Assembly: GCA_002722175.1 (NCBI GenBank)
Contig: PBKU01000012.1
Location: forward strand, 11,723 to 43,797
Source of the DNA: Magnetovibrio sp.
Lineage (GTDB): Bacteria > Pseudomonadota > Alphaproteobacteria > Rhodospirillales > Casp-alpha2
DNA length: 32,075 nucleotides
Direction of reading: 5' to 3'
Shown: in pieces, positions 16,331 through 24,093 of the stretch
How the letters are laid out: each line of letters opens with the position of its first letter
Position numbering within the stretch: position 1 is the first letter of the stretch
Made by a program: the position numbers and the translations under genes
The notes under the pieces: model-generated
Told to the model about the DNA's origin: nothing
The model's database searches: none
What the model saw: only the letters and a program-made list of their open reading frames with translations

Positions 16331-16345
16331 CAAGATTCAATCTTG
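16331..16345. promoter_or_regulatory. 15-bp palindrome in the divergent gap, possible operator
   Basis: CAAGATT at 16331-16337, a central C, and AATCTTG at 16339-16345 form a perfect dyad. It lies midway in the 111-nt gap between the epoxide hydrolase and TRAP binding-protein starts. TTGACT at 16343-16348 overlaps one arm and could be a -35 box, though no good -10 was found at the right spacing. A regulator acting on both operons is inferred. Confidence 0.45.
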
Positions 16346-16404
16346 ACTTTTATTAAAACCAGAGTGACTCTCTACGGACAACTATTAAAAAGACTGGGGG
16401 GATC

Positions 16405-17445
16405 ATGCAACTTTTCAAAAATATAGCCAAGTTTGTTGTTTTAGCGGTAACTGTGGTGGCTTCACAAGCAGTTTTGGCAGAAAAAACACTCAAACTCGGA
16501 ACTACTGGTAGGCTGGGTATGCCGATCGGGGATGCCATAGATCAGGCGCTGATACCAGCCATGGCGAAAGCGTCCGGTGGAAAGATGAAGATCGAACCGC
16601 ACTATCAAAGAAGCTTATGCGCAGAACAGAAGTGCGGTGAACAGGCCAACCAAGGACTTATAGCTCTCTGGACCAGTTCCACGGCAAACTATGGCAATTT
16701 CGGTACAGAACTCGCAATTTTCGATTTGCCCTTCATCTTTAAATCACTCGAAGACGCTAAACGAATATCAAACGAATGGCTTGCAGAAAGACAGTGCAAA
16801 CTGGCACTTCAGAATGCGGGTCATATTTGCCTTTCTGTCTATTCGAGCGGTGGTTTTAGGCAGCTCGGAAATGCGGCCAAATCAGTCCGGGTTCCTGACG
16901 ATATGAAAGGTCTTAAGTGGCGCGTCACCAAGAGTCCGGTTGAGTACATGCTCGTTAAAAATTGGGGTGCTACCCCCGTTCCTTATGACTGGAGCCAATT
17001 ATATCAGGGTCTACAGTCGGGTGTAGTCGAGGGTCAGTATGTTGCTAGTCCTTGGCAACACGTTGCAAAACTTCATGAAGTGGCGAAATATTATACTGAG
17101 ATTGGTGGCATGTGGTCTGGAAATATTCTTGCGATGGATGCAAAGCAGTACAACGCATTGTCGTCTCAAGAGAAGAAATGGTTACACGAAGCCGCTGATG
17201 CTTACGGCGAAAAGGTCAATCAGTTGGATAACGCTTGGGTATCCGAAGGGGAGGCTGCCATTAAAGCGTCTGTGAAAGAGTGGTATAAACCAACCGAGGC
17301 AGAGTTATCCAAGTGGAGAGAAGGCGCGATCGGTGCTTGGTTAGATGCAAAGGGTACGTTTGAACCCGATGTCGCCAGAAGAGTACTTGTTGAGCAAGGA
17401 ATGGATGGTTTTGTGGCTCAGCTAGAAAAAGCTGGGGCTCTGTAA
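16405..17445 (+). CDS. dctP: TRAP transporter substrate-binding protein (DctP family)
   Basis: 346 residues. A signal peptide has its probable cut after VLA at residue 25. The mature protein starts EKTLKLGTTGRLGMP, and the DctP fold is shown by the ELAIFDLPFIFKS stretch, the conserved hinge KGLKWRV with R163 (the usual carboxylate-binding Arg), and VVEGQYVASPW. Two Cys in SLCAEQKCGEQ are unusual and could form a disulfide in the periplasm. It captures an organic acid or similar solute for the sodium-driven DctMQ permease. GGGGGG lies 6 nt before the ATG. The permease genes follow after a hairpin. Confidence 0.9.
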   Translation: MQLFKNIAKFVVLAVTVVASQAVLAEKTLKLGTTGRLGMPIGDAIDQALIPAMAKASGGKMKIEPHYQRSLCAEQKCGEQANQGLIALWTSSTANYGNFGTELAIFDLPFIFKSLEDAKRISNEWLAERQCKLALQNAGHICLSVYSSGGFRQLGNAAKSVRVPDDMKGLKWRVTKSPVEYMLVKNWGATPVPYDWSQLYQGLQSGVVEGQYVASPWQHVAKLHEVAKYYTEIGGMWSGNILAMDAKQYNALSSQEKKWLHEAADAYGEKVNQLDNAWVSEGEAAIKASVKEWYKPTEAELSKWREGAIGAWLDAKGTFEPDVARRVLVEQGMDGFVAQLEKAGAL

Positions 17446-17465
17446 ATCATTCATCAGCAACACGT

Positions 17466-17509
17466 GAAAAGATCATTTAGGCTACTGGTTAGCACTAGAT
17501 GATCTTTTC
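17466..17509 (+). terminator. Stem-loop between TRAP binding-protein and permease genes
   Basis: GAAAAGATCAT at 17466-17476 pairs perfectly with ATGATCTTTTC at 17499-17509, and TTAG/CTAG inside adds four pairs with one wobble, giving about 15 bp. The right arm contains TTTT but an A-rich run, not T, follows. It probably sets binding protein to permease ratio or stabilises upstream mRNA. Confidence 0.65.
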
Positions 17510-17537
17510 CTAAAAAAATCATCATATGTGAGCAACC

Positions 17538-18818
17538 ATGGAAAGCATCTTTCTACTGGGCATACTGCTTCTTCTAATCCTCTGTGGTGCTCCCATCGGC
17601 TTCACTTTAATTCTAATACCCTTCTTTTATATTTTGATCACCGACGCAGTACCTCTTGTCTTAATCCCCAGTCAAATGTTTACCGCGATTGACTCAGTTC
17701 CATTGACTGCGATTGCTTTCTTTATGTTGACGGGTGAGTTGATGACAAGTGCGACAATTACCGACCGGCTCGTTGCATTGAGCAGAGCACTGATTGGCCG
17801 GTTGCGCGGAGGTTTGGCTCAAGTTAATGTGCTCGTAAGTATGTTTTTTGCTGGGATGAATGGGTCGGTAGTAGCTGACACGGCTACAGTGGGCGCATTA
17901 GTGTTGCCAGCTATGAAAAAGGCTGGATATCCTCCTGCCTTTTCTGCTGCTGTTACGGGCGTTAGTTCCACCATCGGAGGCATCATTCCGCCCAGTATTA
18001 TGATGATTGTCCTTGCTAATGCGACGGAGATTTCGGTCGCATCGTTGTTTGCGGCTGGAATTATTCCGGGCCTGCTGATTGGCGCTGTGATCATGCTAAT
18101 TAACCACTACTTCGCCATAAAAAATGATTTTGAGCGGAGCGATGAGCGTTTTTCTATACGGCGAGTAGGGAGAGAGATGTATCGATCCTCGTTTGCTCTG
18201 TTAATCCCAGTGGTTTTGGTTGGTTCAGTCATGGGAGGCATAGCATCGGTCGTTGAGGCTGGTGCTATAACAGCAATGGTCGCGTTATTCACGGGTGTGT
18301 TTGTATACCGAACTATTAAATGGAAAGAATGCTCTGGCGCTTTCCGGCGGGCATTCCGTAATTCGGCAATGGTTTTTATTATCATAGCCGCGTCAGGACC
18401 ATTTAGTTGGCTGCTTACCTCATTAGGCGCAATCAATGATCTTGAGAGTTGGCTCCTGGGTCTCGCGGATTCCCCCGCTATTTTTATTCTGGCAGTTATG
18501 CTTTTCATCTTTCTGCTTGGAATGGTAATGGATTCCGCAGTGAATATAATAATCGTTGGTCCAGTTTTAGTAAGTGTTATGGCTAAAGCTGGCTTTCCTG
18601 AGGTTCAGGCAGCAGTCGTCGTCATAGTTGGCTTTTTGATAGGTTCGGTAACACCGCCAGTTGGTGTCGCCTACTTCACTTCTGCAACCATCGCCCAAGT
18701 TCGACTAGAAAAGGTAGCCGTGGCATTAATTCCTTATCTAGCAGGACTATTTTTACTTTTATTTTTCATTCTCGTCATTCCGGAGTTGACGATGTTTCTT
18801 CCCCAGGTAATGAGTTAG
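17538..18818 (+). CDS. dctM: TRAP transporter large permease (DctM family)
   Basis: 426 residues, hydrophobic throughout, typical DctM length. Family motifs: GAPIGFTL near the N terminus, MFFAGMNGSVVADTATVGALVLPAM around 102-126 (in pieces: FFAGMNGS, DTATVG), IGGIIPPSIMMI, and in the second half LLGMVMDSAVNIIIVGPVL and GSVTPPVGVAYF. It is the sodium-coupled transport subunit in the inner membrane. The start ATG at 17538 has no clear ribosome site. The stop TAG is followed at once by the small subunit. The order P-M-Q differs from the more common P-Q-M. Confidence 0.93.
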   Translation: MESIFLLGILLLLILCGAPIGFTLILIPFFYILITDAVPLVLIPSQMFTAIDSVPLTAIAFFMLTGELMTSATITDRLVALSRALIGRLRGGLAQVNVLVSMFFAGMNGSVVADTATVGALVLPAMKKAGYPPAFSAAVTGVSSTIGGIIPPSIMMIVLANATEISVASLFAAGIIPGLLIGAVIMLINHYFAIKNDFERSDERFSIRRVGREMYRSSFALLIPVVLVGSVMGGIASVVEAGAITAMVALFTGVFVYRTIKWKECSGAFRRAFRNSAMVFIIIAASGPFSWLLTSLGAINDLESWLLGLADSPAIFILAVMLFIFLLGMVMDSAVNIIIVGPVLVSVMAKAGFPEVQAAVVVIVGFLIGSVTPPVGVAYFTSATIAQVRLEKVAVALIPYLAGLFLLLFFILVIPELTMFLPQVMS

Positions 18819-18827
18819 TTGAAAGCT

Positions 18828-19337
18828 ATGTTGCAATTCTTAAATAACTTTGATCGTTTTGTTCATCGTTCTTTGGAGTTAGTGTGTTCACTGTTCTTGG
18901 CTTTGATGGTTGGGTTCACCATCTATACTGTTCTCATGAGATATGTGTTCGAAAATCCACCTGTTTGGGGGGATCTCTTAACTGTATTAAGTAATATTTG
19001 GTTGATGTTCATAGCGCTTTCGCTAACAGCGAGAGATAATGAACACATCGCTTTGAATTTAATTTACGAAAAGTTACCCGATAGGCTAGCACTGTATATA
19101 CGGCAGTTCTGGAAACTTCTAATTATATTGGTCGGGATAATTCTGATCATTTATGGAATTGAGCTGGTCGAAGGCATGCGTGGCAAGTATTGGGAAATGT
19201 GGCATTTTGAATTTACTTCACAAGGTATTGAGTTCAAAGAGAACTATATGCCAAAAAAATACGCAGTCACGATCCTGCCGTTAGCTGGATTTTTAACGGC
19301 CTTTGGCGCTGCTATTTGTTTTCTGAAAAAGGTCTAA
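18828..19337 (+). CDS. dctQ: TRAP transporter small permease (DctQ family)
   Basis: 169 residues from ATG 18828; the frame also has a TTG at 18819 that touches the dctM stop, so either start is possible. Four hydrophobic segments fit DctQ. Typical features are FTIYTVLMRYVF in the first half, the GDLLTVLSNIWLMFIALSLT segment and ARDNEHIALNLIYEKLP, the conserved DctQ loop. It partners DctM in the inner membrane. A hydrophilic stretch before the last segment (YWEMWHFEFTSQGIEFKENY) is longer and more acidic than usual. It ends the TRAP operon. Confidence 0.85.
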   Translation: MLQFLNNFDRFVHRSLELVCSLFLALMVGFTIYTVLMRYVFENPPVWGDLLTVLSNIWLMFIALSLTARDNEHIALNLIYEKLPDRLALYIRQFWKLLIILVGIILIIYGIELVEGMRGKYWEMWHFEFTSQGIEFKENYMPKKYAVTILPLAGFLTAFGAAICFLKKV

Positions 19338-19442
19338 TCATTTTCAAAAAGCCTGAAACGACAGCTCGATTTGTTGTTCGAAACATGTCTGGGGTGAGGA
19401 AAAGAACATATTGCCGTGATTGACCAATCCAGTACTAATATA

Positions 19443-19506
19443 GAAGATTTTGACCAGAAATTTGGTCATTTAATGAAGAGTTTTGGGTCGCAATGTTGCT
19501 TGAAAA
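19443..19506 (+). pseudogene. Decayed copy of the nucleotide cyclase gene 3' end
   Basis: About 55 of 64 bases match 12804-12867, the last 17 codons of the cyclase gene and the first bases after its stop. The reading EDFDQKFGHLMKSFGS parallels EIFDQKYGHLMKIYGS in the intact gene. The stop TAA is CAA here, so the frame runs on to a TAG at 19557-19559. Upstream, only a few residues before this block look related and the frame meets a TGA near 19396. Similarity continues past the stop codon, which points to DNA duplication rather than a conserved peptide. Confidence 0.65.
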
Positions 19507-19526
19507 TCCATACATGGAATTTGCCC

Positions 19527-20459
19527 CTAATTCCCAGATGGGCCACTATAGGTATCTAGGCTCTTGCCTTCTGACCGGCTAGCAGCAGGTTTTCTTTCAC
19601 TATTTGAAAGGGCTTTAGGCTCTATAATAATACTACCAACTCCAAAAATTACAATTATTCCGCCAAGTAGAACAGTCATATCAGGCGACTCGCCCAGAAA
19701 CGTTACGGCACCAAGGATGGTGGCAACCGGCAGGAGTAGCAGGATCGGCATCACCATTGGCACCGGATAGCGGGCCAACACGTAATACCAGGCTGAATAT
19801 CCGATAACGGTCATTATTAATGCTAGGTATAGTACTGTTCCCCAAGCTGACATTGGCGCCATTGTAAGCTGCAGCAGAAGATTATCCTCAAAAAAAAGTG
19901 CTGAAATGATCATTTGGGGGCCCGCCATGACTCCGATCCATGCTGTAAGCTGAAAACCCGAAAGCGCCCCTTTCAAACGGCGGATTAGAACCTGACCAAG
20001 CGCCCAAATTAAAGCGCCGCTCAGGACCAGTGATACACCCAACATCTGACCCTTCAGTGAAGGGGCACCGACAATCGTCACAATACCAAAAAATGAAACT
20101 GCAATGCCTATAATTTGACGTATGCTTGGTCTTTCTCCTAGTAGCAGCGCAGCCATGATAACACCAAAGGCTACTTCGACTTGGATCAGAAGCACAGCTG
20201 GTGTGGCGCTCATCCTCGCGAGTCCAGAAAAAGTCAGTCCATATTGGAGCGTCGCCGCGATAAAGGAGATCAAAAATATCTGAGTGAGATAGCCCTTCGG
20301 TATGGGTACGAACCAGACTAGCACAAAGGCCGCAATCAAGAACCGTATGCCCATTAGAAATAACGGGGAAAAATGGTCTAATCCTGACTTTGCTAGGGCA
20401 AAGCCAAAGCCCCAAGTCAGTGGTACGAGAAGAGCAATGAGAGTATGTCTGAATGTCAA
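19527..20459 (-). CDS. EamA/DMT-family transporter
   Basis: 310 residues with about ten hydrophobic segments arranged as two EamA repeats (about 5-130 and 140-275). Typical motifs are LLVPLTWGFGFALAKSG at the N terminus, LLIQVEVAFGVIMAALLLGE ending repeat one, and MPILLLLPVATILGAVTFLGE ending repeat two. The last 35 residues are polar. Such proteins usually export amino acids or other metabolites. The start is TTG at 20459, with AAGGAAA about 10 nt upstream. It follows the homocysteine methyltransferase gene by 29 nt, so the two are likely co-transcribed; export of a methyl-cycle metabolite is a guess. Confidence 0.9.
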   Translation of the reverse strand: MTFRHTLIALLVPLTWGFGFALAKSGLDHFSPLFLMGIRFLIAAFVLVWFVPIPKGYLTQIFLISFIAATLQYGLTFSGLARMSATPAVLLIQVEVAFGVIMAALLLGERPSIRQIIGIAVSFFGIVTIVGAPSLKGQMLGVSLVLSGALIWALGQVLIRRLKGALSGFQLTAWIGVMAGPQMIISALFFEDNLLLQLTMAPMSAWGTVLYLALIMTVIGYSAWYYVLARYPVPMVMPILLLLPVATILGAVTFLGESPDMTVLLGGIIVIFGVGSIIIEPKALSNSERKPAASRSEGKSLDTYSGPSGN

Positions 20460-20488
20460 TATTACCGGTTTCCTTATTGGAAGGAAAA

Positions 20489-21493
20489 TTAAAGTGGTTG
20501 TCGACGACGAGTATGAGATCTTCGTTTACTATGCTTTTTAGGTCGGTCAATTTTTCCAAGCTGTGATTCGATTAAATCTCTGTCAGGCATATTCCCTTGT
20601 TTCTTTTTCTTGAGTATCCTAGCCATCTCTTTAATGTGAACCTGTGACGTTCCGCAGCAACCACCGATTATCATTGCTCCAGATTCACGAGAGAGACGAG
20701 CATAAGCTCCCATCATCTCCGGAGTTCCAGTATAACAAATTTTCCCTTCCTTAAATTCTGGTATGCCACAGTTGGCTTTAGCAACTAAAATATCCTTATC
20801 GTCTGAATTTGATGCTAGTTCACAAATGGTTGAAACTAGGGTAGCGGGTCCAACTCCGCAATTAGCACCGATAGCAGTAATTTTGTCTCCCATCTTTTTG
20901 CGAAAAGTCATTAGCTCTTTTGCTGATACTCCCATCATTGTTTTACCGGCCGTATCAAAACTCATTGTCGCAATAATTGGCAACCCCGTAGAAACTGCGC
21001 CATTTATCGCGGCAAGGAGTTCTTGTATCGATGACATTGTTTCAATCCAGATCACATCAACTCCACCAAATTGTAATGCTTTGGCTTGTTCAGAAAACAC
21101 CTTGGTAGCGTTATTGAGAGATAAGGTTCCAATAGGTTCGATGAATTCTCCAATTGGGCCAATTGAGCCTGCTACTAGAATATCCCGATCGGTTGCGTCA
21201 GCTGCACTCCGGCCTATTTTAGCACTGGTGAGATTAAGCTCTCTCGTTCTTTTCTGTGCATTATGAAGTTCCAAACGGAACCGATTTGCACCAAAAGAAT
21301 TGGTTAAAATTATGTCGGAACCTGCCAAAATGCACTCACGGTGAATTTGTTTGACCTTATCAGGATTGCTGATATTCCAAATTTCTGGTGGCTCCCCCGA
21401 CTTCAACCCTAATGTAAAGAGATTTGTCCCCATAGCGCCATCTCCAACCAGGTACCCGTTTTTACGAAGCAAATTTTTTACTTTGTTTTTCAT
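20489..21493 (-). CDS. bmt: Homocysteine/betaine S-methyltransferase family protein
   Basis: 334 residues. The barrel start GYLVGDGAMGTNLF, the NSFGANRFRLELH strand and the three zinc Cys (C212 in GANCGVG; C279 and C280 in GGCCGTS) match the BHMT/MetH N-terminal family. It transfers a methyl group, probably from glycine betaine or a related donor, to homocysteine to give methionine in the cytoplasm. The last 40 residues are strongly basic (KKHSKRRSHTRRRQPL); Arg-rich tails are common in alphaproteobacterial members. No cobalamin domain follows. The donor cannot be read from the sequence. It leads a two-gene unit with the DMT transporter. Confidence 0.88.
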   Translation of the reverse strand: MKNKVKNLLRKNGYLVGDGAMGTNLFTLGLKSGEPPEIWNISNPDKVKQIHRECILAGSDIILTNSFGANRFRLELHNAQKRTRELNLTSAKIGRSAADATDRDILVAGSIGPIGEFIEPIGTLSLNNATKVFSEQAKALQFGGVDVIWIETMSSIQELLAAINGAVSTGLPIIATMSFDTAGKTMMGVSAKELMTFRKKMGDKITAIGANCGVGPATLVSTICELASNSDDKDILVAKANCGIPEFKEGKICYTGTPEMMGAYARLSRESGAMIIGGCCGTSQVHIKEMARILKKKKQGNMPDRDLIESQLGKIDRPKKHSKRRSHTRRRQPL

Positions 21494-21726
21494 TTAATTT
21501 CTCCGGTCAGGTCCCTTTATAGAGAGGGTAGTGAATAAAAAAGGTTCAGATAAGTGGCGAATGGCTTTCTCTTTATCTTACATTTGTATAGTGCACTAAG
21601 AAAAAGAACTAAGGGTTTCCGTCTAAATTTAAAAATTATTTGGGTTCTACGACACGCCCTATAAATAAAACAATGTCACTTAGGCTGCGGTTGGTTTTCG
21701 CTGGGAGTTGCAGACAGCAGACTGCA

Positions 21727-21876
21727 TCAATTGAATGTATTTTTAAACCAATCGCTGAAGGTCAGAACCTGAAAATTCAGGACAAGTAATAAAATAGCAA
21801 TCCAATTTAGGGCTGACTGGCAGTGCTTTAAACGACCAATTAAAGTCATATACCTGTCGTTAATATCGTGATCCAT
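21727..21876 (-). CDS. Small single-span membrane protein, 49 residues
   Basis: On the minus strand, an ATG at 21876 preceded by AAAGGA with 8 nt spacing opens a 49-residue frame ending in TGA. The N-terminal part is polar (MDHDINDRYMTLIGRLKHC). One hydrophobic helix follows, about 25-43 (LNWIAILLLVLNFQVLTF), then a short polar end (SDWFKNTFN). The good ribosome site and membrane pattern support a real gene. It lies alone between tRNA-Arg (88 nt upstream) and the methyltransferase gene bmt (233 nt downstream). No family recognised. Confidence 0.55.
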   Translation of the reverse strand: MDHDINDRYMTLIGRLKHCQSALNWIAILLLVLNFQVLTFSDWFKNTFN

Positions 21877-21963
21877 CTTCGCTTTCCTTTTATGGTTTGC
21901 AGCCTAAACGACTTTTTCAAAAAACAAAAGGCTAGAAAATTCCTGATAACCTATTGATTTTAT

Positions 21964-22040
21964 TGGCGCGCCCGGAGGGACTCGAACCCCCAACCCTCTG
22001 ATTCGAAGTCAGATACTCTATCCAATTGAGCTACGGGCAC
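21964..22040 (-). tRNA. tRNA-Arg, anticodon TCG, CCA end encoded
   Basis: On the minus strand the acceptor arm GTGCCCG (22040-22034) pairs with CGGGCGC (21974-21968), with one T-G wobble. The D arm is GCTC/GAGT, the anticodon stem TCTGA/TCAGA with loop CTTCGAA (anticodon TCG), and the T arm GGGGG/CCCTC with loop TTCGAGT. Discriminator G is followed by an encoded CCA at 21966-21964. It decodes CGA and probably other CGN codons. Confidence 0.95.
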
Positions 22041-22253
22041 TGAATGTAAGAATATTGTACATCTTACAATGCTTACCTGATTTCGCAATTGTTTCAAAAT
22101 AAAATATTTCTGCTAACTACCAATTTTGGAAAAATCGACACATCAATACTTAAATATTTCAACATATTAGCATTTTCTAAAATTCTGCTTTTAAATCTAC
22201 TTTGTACCCGGTGCATTCTGATTGTTTTTTAGAATCCACTACTCATTAGTCAA

Positions 22254-23471
22254 TTAGGAAGCTTGAAAAACAAATAGTTTTCCATGAATCCAACGACCTT
22301 TCTCTTTCCTTAAATTAATTTTTCTGGATTCGAGTAATCTAAAATTATCTGATGCAATGTTTGAAACATAAGTGTCGGAATGCGCATATCGCCCAGAAGA
22401 CAACAAAGAGTATTCACCATCTTGTTTGGTTTCTACAGAGAATATGAACAAAGCATTGTCTGAACAAGAAGTTCTGACGGCATTAAATAATTTTGAGAGG
22501 TCGCCGATGTATATCAACACATCAAGTGCCACAAATAGATCGTATTTTTCTTTCGTTTTTTCGAGGAGTTTGACAATATCGCCCAAAATTAAGACATCAT
22601 ACGCTTTTAGTTTTTTTGCAATAGAAAGCATATTTTTTGATAAGTCGATACCCGTAAGGTGTTCACTGATATCTCTAAGTTGATCTCCAGCGAGCCCGCT
22701 TCCGCATCCTAGGTCAATTGTTTTTTCAAATTTTTCCCCAGAAATATTAAGCTTAGTGATTAGTTCTTTGATCTGAAAAGGTATCCTGTATTCAAGTTGC
22801 GATATTGAAGCGTCAAAGTTTTCAGCATGGCCATCAAATAGAGTTTCGACATATTTTTGTGGGGGAAGTTTGGAAGTGCGCCCAGACAAAGAATCAACCA
22901 TGTGTCTTGCTTCAGGGAAATTGGGCTCTAAAGTTAATGCCTCTTTATAGCTAACTAGTGCTTCATCAAAACGCTCCAGCTCCCGAAGTGTATTTCCGAG
23001 ATTGTTATGAGCTAGCGCATAAACAGGATTGATAGAAATAGCCAGTTTAGAGGAGTTTATAGCGTCTTCAAAGCGTTTCAGCCCATAGAACGCAACGCCG
23101 AGATTATTGTTTGCTTCAGCGTAATCAAGATAGGGGGAGTCAGGCGTAGTGGAAAGTGCTTTTGATATGAGACGGACAGCTAACAGATTGTTTCCTTTTT
23201 GGTGCGCAATTACGCCAAGGAAATGCAGAGCAACAGGTTGGTTCGGCTCAATGTCTAGAACCTCTTGGTAAAGCTTTTCTGCATCGGTCAGATGACCCTC
23301 GCTATGATGCGAAAGAGCTAGGTTTAGCGTATTAGTTGTAGAATGTTTTCTTTGGATTTGGTCCCTATTTTTTCGTGAGTGGTGTGTTGTTTTTGATATC
23401 TTGGCTAGTTTGCGTTTGCGTCGAAGTTTTTTTGCTAGTCTCCGGCTTTGTTGCTTCACTGAATTGGTCAT
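22254..23471 (-). CDS. TPR-repeat protein with C-terminal SAM-dependent methyltransferase domain
   Basis: 405 residues from the second Met of the frame, chosen for GAGGAAGGG just before it; the frame opens 11 codons earlier without a site. Residues 9-42 are very basic. TPR repeats span about 46-185 (HLTDAEKLYQEVLDIEPNQP; FEDAINSSKLAISINPVYALA; FDEALVSYKEALTLEPNFPEA). A class I methyltransferase domain follows: motif I DLGCGSGLAG at 243-252, acidic GIDLS and GDIV, then FVALDVLIYIGDL. The segment YVETLFDGHAENFD joining the domains is typical of this TPR-methyltransferase group. The target is unknown; the basic N terminus might bind nucleic acid or membrane. Confidence 0.88.
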   Translation of the reverse strand: MTNSVKQQSRRLAKKLRRKRKLAKISKTTHHSRKNRDQIQRKHSTTNTLNLALSHHSEGHLTDAEKLYQEVLDIEPNQPVALHFLGVIAHQKGNNLLAVRLISKALSTTPDSPYLDYAEANNNLGVAFYGLKRFEDAINSSKLAISINPVYALAHNNLGNTLRELERFDEALVSYKEALTLEPNFPEARHMVDSLSGRTSKLPPQKYVETLFDGHAENFDASISQLEYRIPFQIKELITKLNISGEKFEKTIDLGCGSGLAGDQLRDISEHLTGIDLSKNMLSIAKKLKAYDVLILGDIVKLLEKTKEKYDLFVALDVLIYIGDLSKLFNAVRTSCSDNALFIFSVETKQDGEYSLLSSGRYAHSDTYVSNIASDNFRLLESRKINLRKEKGRWIHGKLFVFQAS

Positions 23472-23819
23472 AATCCCTTCCTCAAGAAATGATCTTTTTA
23501 GCAAAGATGGTCGTTGGTATTGAGGGTAACTCGCATATTAGTCAACACGCCCAATGTTAATGCTTAGATATATTTTATCTTTGCGGAAAAAAGATAAAAA
23601 TTCATTGATAAATTAATGAAACCAAAAATCACTTCGGTCATCTAACTTTATCGTTGCGACAATGAACGAACTACAATCGTGAACGGTAAAAAAACATTGT
23701 CACATGCGGGCAATCGAAAAACGGATGAAAAAACTGTAATTGCAATTGATTTTTACAGCTATGACAAGAGTAGAAAAGAGCAATCAAAATCTAGATAGGG
23801 TATTTTTTTTAAATATTTG

Positions 23820-23835
23820 TTGACTATTCGGTCAA
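23820..23835. promoter_or_regulatory. TTGAC-n6-GTCAA dyad, possible TetR-type operator
   Basis: Five-base arms TTGAC (23820-23824) and GTCAA (23831-23835) flank TATTCG. Palindromes of this look are common targets of TetR-family repressors. It lies 258 nt before the GMC small-subunit start. No regulator gene is adjacent. Confidence 0.35.
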
Positions 23836-23942
23836 TAAATGATGAGAATAAGAATTATTATTAATGATAATAACTATTATTATTATTTAATGATGAGGGC
23901 AATTTAATGAAAGAACGTTTTTAAATCTTATCTTATGGCTGG

Positions 23943-23972
23943 TTTGAAGAGCATCTATTTGAAGAGCATCTA
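23943..23972 (+). repeat. Perfect 15-bp tandem repeat (two copies)
   Basis: TTTGAAGAGCATCTA occurs at 23943-23957 and again without a gap at 23958-23972. It lies about 120 nt before the GMC small-subunit start, so it is probably in the 5' leader or promoter of that operon. It could be a slippage product or a doubled binding site. Confidence 0.85.
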
Positions 23973-24093
23973 GAACTGCAGTGCGGTTTGTTTGAAGCCT
24001 TCTAATGGAGAATGACGGTGCTGGCTTTTTTTTAAACAAAGAATTATCCAGCTTTCAAACCTTGCCAGGATGGAGTGACAAAGGGAGAGACAA

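Larger units (their letters stand above)
23472..24093. other. Long AT-rich gap between divergent genes, with repeats and dyads
   Basis: 622 nt without a credible gene. TTTTATCTTT at 23573-23582 pairs perfectly with AAAGATAAAA at 23590-23599 (10 bp). ATCTTT/AAAGAT forms a smaller stem at 23492-23508. TTGAC at 23820-23824 and GTCAA at 23831-23835 form an operator-like dyad. From about 23843 to 23890 the sequence is nearly pure A/T with repeated ATT and TAA units. A perfect 15-bp tandem repeat follows at 23943. The two flanking genes point away from each other, so promoters for both should lie here. Confidence 0.5.

Noticed and set aside
16343..16371. Sigma-70 promoter starting with TTGACT before dctP
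   Set aside because: No acceptable -10 box at 16-18 nt spacing.
19888..20559. 223-residue minus-strand frame overlapping the DMT transporter and methyltransferase end
   Set aside because: It is another frame of two well-supported genes, and its translation shows no domain.
20763..21266. 167-residue plus-strand frame opposite the homocysteine methyltransferase
   Set aside because: Antisense shadow; the minus strand holds all zinc ligands of a known family.
23860..23890. Possible Fur box in the A/T triplet run
   Set aside because: Near-palindromic ATAATA units appear by chance in such A/T-only sequence; spacing does not fit a Fur site and the flanking genes are not iron genes.
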